13,763 bases of DNA from contig JADJLL010000043.1 of the NCBI GenBank assembly GCA_016710095.1, positions 1 to 13,763 on the forward strand, in the 5' to 3' direction. This DNA comes from Candidatus Eiseniibacteriota bacterium. GTDB taxonomy: Bacteria > Eisenbacteria > RBG-16-71-46. The notes under the pieces are model-generated. The model ran no database searches. It was not told the origin of the DNA and saw only the letters and a list, made by a program, of their open reading frames with translations. This document shows positions 6,514 to 12,445 of the stretch, one piece after another. Every line of letters begins with the position of its first letter. The first letter of the stretch is position 1. The position numbers were made by a program, and so were the translations under genes.

Positions 6514-7242
6514 TCAGCCCTGCGCGCCGGAGTCCTCGCCCGGCTCCACCTGCAGCAACGCTTCGAGTCGAGTGACGCGCTCGTTCAGCCGCGCGACCTC
6601 GGCCCGGAGTTCGGCGATCTCGTTCGCGGCGGCGGGAGCGGGCGCCGGCGCGGACGCCGGCGTGAAGGCGCGCTCCGGCGCGCGCGCGATCGGCGCCGCG
6701 GCGTGTTCGGCGATCGCGGGCACTTCGCCCGCCTGCCCGAGCCCGTGCGTCACCATCTGCCCGCGGCCCGGGGGCGTCAGCTCGATCATCAGTCCGCGTG
6801 CGACGAGCCCCTCGACGATCGGCTTGAGCGCCGCGAGGTCCGCGATCGGCTCCATGCGGTCGGCGCGCGCACGCAGCTCGCCCAGCTGCTGCGCTCCGCG
6901 CAGGAGCAGCTCGCCCATCACCGCGAGCTCGGCGCGCGTGACGCCGAGCCACTCGTAGGCCTTGTGCTTGTACTTGCTCGAGCGGCCCATCCAGTCGATC
7001 TCGGTGACGACGCCCAGTTCCGCGAGTTCGACGAGCGCGTTGCCCACGTCGATGTCGTCGAGCGTCGTGATCGGATCGCGATTGTTCTTCTGGTTGCAGC
7101 CCGTGACGATCGCGTTGACGGTCATCGGATAGCCCGCGGGCGTGGTCATCGCCTTCTCGATCAGCACGCCGAGCACGCGGCGCTGGTTCGGATCGAGCGG
7201 CTTCCACGGGGCGGGCGAGTACGGCGTGTCGGCGTTCGTCAT
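6514..7242 (-). CDS. yceH: YceH/UPF0502 (DUF480) winged-helix protein, 242 aa
   Basis: A member of the UPF0502/YceH family. Recognisable blocks are L-D-P-N-Q-R-R-V-L-G-V-L-I-E-K (about residues 15-29), T-P-A-G-Y-P-M-T-V-N-A, C-N-Q-K-N-N-R-D-P, and later G-R-S-S-K-Y-K-H, followed by a second block with G-E-L-L-L-R-G-A-Q and E-L-R-A-R-A-D-R-M. The family folds as paired winged helices, which suggests nucleic acid or protein binding, but its role is not established. After a low-complexity Ala/Pro linker (about 175-203), a heptad-like stretch at about 205-232 (A-E-L-R-A-E-V-A-R-L) is a predicted coiled coil, as in other family members. I chose ATG 7242 since GAGGA lies eight bases upstream; the ATG at 7275 lacks this. 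Cytoplasmic, single gene, divergent from the esterase gene, with a structured region between them. Confidence 0.93.
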   Translation of the reverse strand: MTNADTPYSPAPWKPLDPNQRRVLGVLIEKAMTTPAGYPMTVNAIVTGCNQKNNRDPITTLDDIDVGNALVELAELGVVTEIDWMGRSSKYKHKAYEWLGVTRAELAVMGELLLRGAQQLGELRARADRMEPIADLAALKPIVEGLVARGLMIELTPPGRGQMVTHGLGQAGEVPAIAEHAAAPIARAPERAFTPASAPAPAPAAANEIAELRAEVARLNERVTRLEALLQVEPGEDSGAQG

Positions 7243-7301
7243 GGCGAGGGTCCTCACGTGGCGGAAGTGGCACATGCGATCGGGCGCAGTCTAGCCCTTC
7301 T

Positions 7302-7359
7302 CGCGCGGGCCGGCGCATCCGCGTGCATCCGCGCGCTCGCCCGCGCGTGACCCGGATGC
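7302..7359. repeat. Nested direct and inverted repeats in a divergent promoter region
   Basis: CGCGCGGGC (7302-7310) and GCCCGCGCG (7339-7347) are a perfect 9-bp inverted repeat. Its interior carries GCATCCGCG twice with a 10-base period (7315-7323 and 7325-7333). The reverse complement of the 7-mer GCATCCG appears again at 7353-7359. One helical turn between the direct copies is the spacing expected for an operator, but RNA structure in a leader or chance in GC-rich DNA are alternatives. Confidence 0.4.
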
Positions 7360-7376
7360 GCGGGGGAGACTATGCT
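7347..7376 (+). promoter_or_regulatory. Possible sigma-70-like promoter of the esterase-glycosidase genes
   Basis: GTGACC (7347-7352) and TATGCT (7371-7376) each match four of six consensus bases, with an 18-base spacer. Transcription would start near 7383, giving a leader of about 47 bases before ATG 7430. The -35 box abuts the repeats at 7302-7359. Sequence match only; consensus in this lineage is unknown. Confidence 0.3.
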
Positions 7377-7429
7377 GCGGCGCGAAACGCCTCCCCGCGT
7401 CTCACGGTCCGCAAGGAACAGCCGAAGTC

Positions 7430-8434
7430 ATGAGCACTGGTCTCACGTTTCGCGGTCGTCCGGAACACCAGTTCCGGAACTTCGTCGCGCTCTGGAGCGT
7501 GACGCTGAAGGTCTCGCTGCGCCGCATGCTCGGCCGGCCGCTCGTCCGCTCGTGGTCGTGGACGTTCGAGATGGGCACCGAACTGCTGCGCGAACAGATG
7601 CGCGTCATGTTCACGATGACGCCGCCCGAAGCGCGCGCGTTCGGCGACAGCATGAGTCTTCCCGCGCCCGCGCTCGATCGCGTGCGCATGAGCGAGCCCG
7701 TCACCACGCCCGCACGCGGCCGCTGGTTCGAGCCGCGCGAGACTTCCGGCCGCACGCTGCTCTACCTGCACGGCGGCGGTTACGCGTTTCACGGCGAGGG
7801 CTACGCGAACTTCGTCGCACTCGTCGCCGAGGCGACCGGCGCGCGCACGTTCGCGCTCGACTACCGGCTCTCGCCCGAGCATCCGCATCCCGCGCAGCTC
7901 GAGGACGCGCTCGCGGCGTATCGCGCGCTGCTCGCTTCCGGCGTGAGTCCGTCGCAGCTCGCGGTCGCGGGCGACTCGGCCGGCGGGCATCTCACACTCT
8001 CGCTCGTCCTCGCGCTTCGTGACGCGGGCGAGCCGCTGCCCGCGGTCGCGATGGGCCTTTGCCCGTGGACGCACACCGGCGCGCGGGGTGCGAGCCTGAC
8101 CGCGAACGACCCGTACGACTGGGTGCAGGGCGCGCACGCGATCCAGTTCGGTGCGTGGTATCGCGCCGGTATTCCGGCGGACGACCCGCGCGTCTCGCCG
8201 CTGTGCGCGGACCTGCGCGGGCTGCCGCCGCTCGTCCTCCAGGCCGGTGGCCGGGAGATCCTTCACGACCAGATCGTCGAGTTCGCGGACGCCGCGAAAT
8301 CGCAGGGGGTATCCGTGTCGCTCCAGGTGTGGCCCGAGATGAACCACGACTTCCAGGCGTTCGGCCCCGACGTGCCCGAGGCGCGCGAAGCGCTCGCGAA
8401 CCTGCGCACCGCGATGCAGCAGTGGTGCAAGTGA
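7430..8434 (+). CDS. Alpha/beta hydrolase, HSL-type esterase/lipase (334 aa)
   Basis: A serine hydrolase of the hormone-sensitive-lipase (alpha/beta hydrolase fold 3) family, which cleaves carboxylic esters of short to medium acids. The oxyanion-hole motif H-G-G-G-Y lies at residues 114-118. The nucleophile elbow G-D-S-A-G-G (181-186) gives Ser183. Asp280, in E-I-L-H-D-Q, and His306, in M-N-H-D-F, complete the likely triad. The Y-R-L-S-P-E-H-P-H-P stretch after the first third is also characteristic. The N-terminal ~90 residues form a helical cap. No signal peptide, so it is probably cytoplasmic. ATG 7430 is preceded by AAGGA at twelve bases, a rather long spacing. The stop overlaps the GTG of the next gene (GTGA, 8431-8434), so translation is coupled to the glycosidase. 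Ester removal from sugars or glycosides is an attractive but unproven joint role. Confidence 0.92.
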   Translation: MSTGLTFRGRPEHQFRNFVALWSVTLKVSLRRMLGRPLVRSWSWTFEMGTELLREQMRVMFTMTPPEARAFGDSMSLPAPALDRVRMSEPVTTPARGRWFEPRETSGRTLLYLHGGGYAFHGEGYANFVALVAEATGARTFALDYRLSPEHPHPAQLEDALAAYRALLASGVSPSQLAVAGDSAGGHLTLSLVLALRDAGEPLPAVAMGLCPWTHTGARGASLTANDPYDWVQGAHAIQFGAWYRAGIPADDPRVSPLCADLRGLPPLVLQAGGREILHDQIVEFADAAKSQGVSVSLQVWPEMNHDFQAFGPDVPEAREALANLRTAMQQWCK

Positions 8435-10144
8435 GCGCGCGGCGATTCACGCGTCGCCTCGCGCTGCTGCTGGCGGTCGCGATCGGCGCGAGTGCCGTCG
8501 CCTCCGCCGCCGCTCACCAGTCTCGCGCTGTTCGCGGCGAGCGGCGGCAACAGCATCCGCACGTGGGACGTCGAAGGAATCGGCCCGCGCCTCGACGAGG
8601 CGCAACGGTTGGGGCTCACGGTGACGGTCGGCTTCTGGTTCGGGCACGAGCGTCACGGCTTCGACTATCGCGACAGCGCGCAGGTCGCGGCGCAGCTCGA
8701 GCGCGTGCGGCGCGGCATCCTTCAGTACAAGGACCATCCCGCGGTGCTCGCGTGGGCGATGGGCAACGAGATGGAAGGCTACGAAGAGGGCGGCAACCCG
8801 CGCATCTGGGCCGCGGTCGAAGCCGCCGCCGCGCTCGCGCACACGCTCGACCCGAACCACCCCACCATGACCGTGACCGCGGACATCGGCGCGAAGCGCG
8901 TCGAGAGCGTGCATCGCTACTGCCCGAGCATCGACATCATGGGCATCAACAGTTACGGCGGCGCGCCGTCGATTCCCGAGCGCTATCGCGCCGCGGGCGG
9001 AACGAAGCCGTACGTGATCACCGAGTACGGCCCGCAGGGCACGTGGGAGATCGGACGCAACGCGTGGGGCGCGGTCGAGGAACTCTCGAGCACCGCGAAG
9101 GCGGAGCGTTACGCCGCCACGTACACGCGGCTCGCGCAGGACTCCGCGCTCTGCCTCGGCTCGTACGCGTTCACGTGGGGCGCGAAGCAGGAGGCGACCG
9201 CGACGTGGTACGGCATGCTGCTGCCGGACGGCACGAAGCTCGCGGCGGTGGACGCGATGACCGAACTCTGGTCGGGCCGCCCGAGCGCGAACCGTTGCCC
9301 GGCGATCGACTCGCTCGTGCTCGACGGCCCGGGCGACGTTGCTCCGGGCGCAATGGTGCGTGCACGACTCGCGCTGCGTGACCCGGAGGGCGACTCGCTG
9401 CGCGTGGAGTGGACGCTGCGCGCCGACGCGCTGTCGTACGAGACCGGCGGTGACGTGCGGCCCGCGCCGCGCACGTACACGGAAGCGATCGTGCGCGGCG
9501 ACGCGAGCGGCGCCCAGGTGCGCCTGCCGAAGCGCGCGGGCAAGTACCGGCTGTCGGTCGTCGTGCACGACGGCCAGGGCGGCGGCGCGATCGCGAACGT
9601 GCCGCTGCGAGTGAAGGGCGGCGCCGCGGACGAACCGCTCGCCGACCCCGTGGACCTGCCGTTCGTCGTGATCGGCGACGGCGCGGTGCCGGCGTACGCG
9701 CCGTCGGGATGGATGGGCGAGCACACGGCGCTCACGATGGACGCGCGCTCGACCGAGCAGCCGCGCTCCGGCGCGACGTGCGTGAAGTTCTCGTACTCGC
9801 GTCTCGAAGGCTGGTGCGGCGTCGCGTGGCAGGATCCGCCGAACGACTGGGGGGATCGCGCGGGCGGCTACGACTTGAGTGGCGCGCGCACGTTGTCGTT
9901 CTGGGTGCGCGGTGCGCGCGGCGGTGAACGCGTGAAGTTCGGCTACGGCATGATCGGCGCGGACAAGAAGTTCTTCGACACGTCGAAGGGCGAGCGCGAA
10001 GTCGTGCTGTCGAGGGACTGGCAGCGCGTCGAGATCCGGCTCGGCGGCAAGGCGCTTCGCCGCATCAAGACCGGGTTCTGGTGGTCGCTCGGCGGGCAGG
10101 GCGTGCCCGTCACGTTCTGGCTGGACGACGTGAGGTGGGAATAG
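8431..10144 (+). pseudogene. Secreted clan GH-A (GH2-like TIM barrel) glycosidase, N-terminus disrupted
   Basis: The gene starts at GTG 8431, overlapping the esterase stop, and encodes a clear signal peptide (about 27 residues, M-S-A-R-R-F then a long hydrophobic core ending A-S-A-A). Near 8490-8515 the reading jumps to another frame; the long open part runs from 8492 to 10144 (550 codons). Family similarity starts abruptly at L-A-L-F-A-A-S-G-G-N-S-I-R-T-W, so the first strand of the barrel, usually about 50 residues between signal peptide and this motif, is missing. Counting from 8492: acid/base Glu93 in M-G-N-E, nucleophile Glu178 in I-T-E-Y-G, an Ig-like domain at about 269-375, and a jelly-roll carbohydrate-binding-like domain at about 385-550. 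Retaining glycoside hydrolysis is expected; the sugar is unknown. Taken as starting at 8492 the product would lack export. Either a deletion of the N-terminus or an assembly fault in the CCGCCGCCG run. Confidence 0.75.
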
Positions 10145-10286
10145 GGATCGCGATCAGCGCCCGCGAAGTTCGGCATTGACCGCCGTGGTGGCCCCCGACA
10201 CTCACCCGTAGCCGCGCCGTCCGGCGATCGTCGCCGCGCACTCGCCGCCTCTCGCTCAGGAGTCCCCGCGCACGATCCGACACCTG

Positions 10287-10854
10287 ATGACGGCGCTCGT
10301 GCCCGCGTTCGCGCCGCGTTCGCATGCGTCCTGCTCGTGAGCGCGCTCTCCACGTTCGCGCACGCCGACGTGCGCGCGCCTGCGCAGGGACCGACTTCCG
10401 GCGGCGGGCACTCGTTCACCGGTTCGCAGTGGCTCACGTCCGCCGCGGGACAGGCGGGAGCGGGGCGCGCGGTCGGAGGGAACTTCGTGGAGGTCGCGGG
10501 CTGGATGCGCCGCCCCGGGAGTTCCATCGTCGGAGTTCCCGTGCCCGCGCCCGAGGTCGCACGCACCGAGTTCTCGGTGCGCCCCAATCCATCGCCCGCG
10601 GAAGCGCAGTTCGCGATCCGGCTTCCGGCCTCGGGCTCCGGCACGGAAGCGGCGCCGCTCGAAGTCCGCCTCTACGACGTCACGGGCCGGCTCGTTCGCG
10701 TGTTGCGCGCGGAGGGCCCGGCGTGGCGGGCGAACACCTGCTGCGCTGGGATGGCAACGACCTTCGCGGCACGCGAGCGCGACCGGGTGTCTACCTCGCT
10801 CGCCTGCGCACCGGCGGCACGACTCTCACTCGTCGGCTCGTTCTCACGCACTGA
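10287..10854 (+). pseudogene. Small secreted surface protein with FlgD-like C-terminal domain, frameshifted twice
   Basis: As read, this gene is in three pieces. ATG 10287 gives only M-T-A-L-V-P before an early stop. One base lost near 10290-10300 would join it to the main frame, giving a good signal peptide: basic R-A-R-V-R, hydrophobic A-C-V-L-L-V-S-A-L, cleavage A-H-A/D. The main frame then has a glycine-rich body (S-G-G-G-H-S-F, A-G-Q-A-G-A-G-R-A-V-G-G) and the beginning of the sorting domain (S-V-R-P-N-P-S, L-Y-D-V-T-G-R-L-V-R-V). Near 10724 one G is missing: restoring it gives G-P-A-W-A-G-E-H-L-L-R-W-D-G-N-D and runs to the proper end R-L-V-L-T-H and stop at 10852-10854. This tail matches that of the metallopeptidase at 5032-6450. 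The start is unsure: AGGAG at 10258-10262 is too far from ATG 10287, and the in-frame GTG 10337 would cut the signal peptide. The 142 bases before it show nothing convincing. Confidence 0.65.
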
Positions 10855-10880
10855 CGCTCACTACGTTCATGAGGTGTCCG

Positions 10881-11654
10881 ATGCTCCGCCGATTCCCGCT
10901 CGCGCTTCTCGTCTGCAGCCTGTTGCTCGCCGGGGCCGGATCCGCCCGTCGCGCGGATGCGGCGGTGCCGACGCTCGTGCAGTACCAGGGATTCCTCACC
11001 GCTCTCGCCGGCCAGCCGCTCGACGGCGAGCACGCCCTCGAGTTCGCGCTGTACGCCGACTCGATCGGCGGGGCTCCGCTCTGGCAGGAAGCGCATCCGG
11101 GCGTCGTGGTCGCGGGTGGCGCGTTCGCGACGCTGCTCGGCACGACGTCGCCCCTGGGTACGGGCTATTTCTCCGGCGCACTCGTGTGGCTCGAAACCCG
11201 CGTGGACGGCACTCCTCTTGCGCCGCGGCGCTCGCTCGCCAGCGTGCCGTACGCGCTGCGCGCGGCGCAGGCGGACATCGCCGCCGGCCTCGCCTCCGGA
11301 GGGCCCACGTTCGTACACACGCCGGACCCGCGCCCGGGTTGCCCGTCCGTGACTCCCGCCAACGGCGTGTTGTTCTCGCAGTCCATTTCGCTGAGCGTGC
11401 CCGCGGCGATCTCGACCTCGGGGCACATGGCGCGCCTCGGCGTGGGTCGCGTGGACCTGAATCTCTACGTGGACGGCGTGCTGGTCCAGAACATCGCGAC
11501 GAACACGGCGACGAGCGACTGGATCACGGGAACGGCGCAGTGGTCGGGGGCGGTCGCGGCCGGTACCCACACGATCGAACTGCGCTCGACGCCGGGCTCG
11601 AGCTGGGGCTGCGGCGCGAGCTGGGGCGCGATCGACACCATCGTGCTCAAGTAG
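10881..11654 (+). CDS. Secreted two-domain surface protein with tail-fibre/adhesin-like N-terminal domain (257 aa)
   Basis: An exported protein with no known enzymatic motif. ATG 10881 is chosen over ATG 10869 because GAGG lies six bases before it. Residues 1-27 form the signal peptide (A-D-A/A). The first domain (about 29-135) follows a pattern common in bacterial surface and tail-fibre-like proteins: P-T-L-V-Q-Y-Q-G-F-L, L-D-G, F-A-L-Y-A, L-W-Q-E, G-A-F-A-T-L-L-G, W-L-E-T-R-V-D-G, and P-R-R-S-L-A-S-V-P-Y-A-L-R-A. In relatives this segment often precedes a trimeric stalk or peptidase S74 chaperone; here it is followed instead by a beta-rich domain (about 140-257) with W-G-C-G-A-S-W-G-A-I-D near the end. 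C12 sits in a hydrophobic stretch but is not a lipobox. It starts 26 bases after the previous gene, so it is probably cotranscribed. An adhesive or structural role is inferred only. Confidence 0.8.
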   Translation: MLRRFPLALLVCSLLLAGAGSARRADAAVPTLVQYQGFLTALAGQPLDGEHALEFALYADSIGGAPLWQEAHPGVVVAGGAFATLLGTTSPLGTGYFSGALVWLETRVDGTPLAPRRSLASVPYALRAAQADIAAGLASGGPTFVHTPDPRPGCPSVTPANGVLFSQSISLSVPAAISTSGHMARLGVGRVDLNLYVDGVLVQNIATNTATSDWITGTAQWSGAVAAGTHTIELRSTPGSSWGCGASWGAIDTIVLK

Positions 11655-11657
11655 GAG

Positions 11658-11699
11658 CGCCGGGCCGCGGGCCGGCAACGGCGTCGCGTTCGCCCGGCG
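11658..11699 (+). terminator. Hairpin terminator candidate
   Basis: CGCCGGGC (11658-11665) and GCCCGGCG (11692-11699) form a perfect 8-bp stem four bases after the stop at 11654. Within the loop GCCG-GCAA-CGGC (11671-11682) makes a small stem capped by a GNRA tetraloop. No T-run follows. The rest of the gap to 11799 holds only the ribosome site of the next gene. Confidence 0.45.
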
Positions 11700-11798
11700 G
11701 GAGCATGCCGCTCGCGAGATGAGCGGGCAGGCGCGAGTGTCCGCGTGTCGGCGCATCACTGGTCGGCGTGACCCAGCCACTCGAGGACGGAGGCCGCC

Positions 11799-12323
11799 GT
11801 GAACCTCGCGCGCATCCTGCTGCTCGCTTCGCTCGCAGTCGCATGCTTCGCCGCAACGCCCCGCGGCGCTCACGCACAGGACTGCAACAAGGTTTCCTAC
11901 GACTCGCTCCGGGTCGTGTTCGACGGCCGGCCAATGCTGCGCGTGAAGGGGTCGTGGGGGCTCGCGCGCATCACGTCGCCTCGTGTCGAAGGCGCGCTGC
12001 TGCACTACGCGAGCGTGCGGCCCGACACCGTGCGCCACTCCGAGCGCGAGCTTCCGAATCCGATCGCGCTGGCCGACCTCAGGCGAGCGGACGTGCTCGG
12101 CTCGAACACGCTGCGTGGGGCGTTGATCGGCGCGCTGGCCACGGGAGCGCTGCTCGCCGTCACCTCGAGTTCGCTCGAAGGCGGTGGGACCGGAGGGGCC
12201 TCCTCGGGAATGATCTTCTCGCCCGGTTCCCTCAGCGTGCTCGCCCTCGGCGGAGGGATCTCCCTCGGCGCATTGCTCGGTTCGCAGTGGCACTCGTGGA
12301 AGCCGATCTACACGAGACCGTGA
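11799..12323 (+). CDS. Exported hypothetical protein with glycine-rich hydrophobic region (174 aa)
   Basis: Starts at GTG 11799 with GGAGG five bases upstream, a strong match. Residues 1-26 are a signal peptide (A-H-A/Q). The middle (about 30-95) is predicted beta: S-L-R-V-V-F-D-G-R-P-M-L-R-V-K-G ... L-P-N-P-I-A-L-A-D-L-R-R-A-D-V. Then comes L-R-G-A-L-I-G-A-L-A-T-G-A-L-L-A-V, a Gly/Ser/Thr-rich linker, and a second hydrophobic stretch (about 145-162). The layout, a small barrel-like domain ending in a conserved I/L-x-x-A/D-V turn and then R-G-A-x-I-G glycine-zipper-like helices, is seen in many unnamed exported proteins of Gemmatimonadota- and Eisenbacteria-like genomes. It may anchor in a membrane through the glycine-rich helices. 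No function known. Two cysteines are present, one removed with the signal peptide. Confidence 0.75.
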   Translation: MNLARILLLASLAVACFAATPRGAHAQDCNKVSYDSLRVVFDGRPMLRVKGSWGLARITSPRVEGALLHYASVRPDTVRHSERELPNPIALADLRRADVLGSNTLRGALIGALATGALLAVTSSSLEGGGTGGASSGMIFSPGSLSVLALGGGISLGALLGSQWHSWKPIYTRP

Positions 12324-12445
12324 GCGCGTCGCCGTCGCCGCGAGGAGGATTCGTTGCCGCTCGTGCGCTCGAATGACGCATTGAAGTCGGGAGCACACGA
12401 ACGTCACGCCGATCCGGGTGAGACTCACGCACGAACGAGGGATCG

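Noticed and set aside
8447..9724. A 425-codon minus-strand frame
   Set aside because: Shadow of the glycosidase; Arg/His-rich, no domain or start signal.
10176..10205. TTGACC as a -35 element before the small surface protein
   Set aside because: Good -35 match but no -10-like hexamer at 16-18 bases downstream.
10881..10920. Possible lipoprotein signal around C12 of the 10881-11654 protein
   Set aside because: The residue before the cysteine is Val and the motif L-L-V-C does not fit a lipobox; a normal A-D-A cleavage site lies further on.
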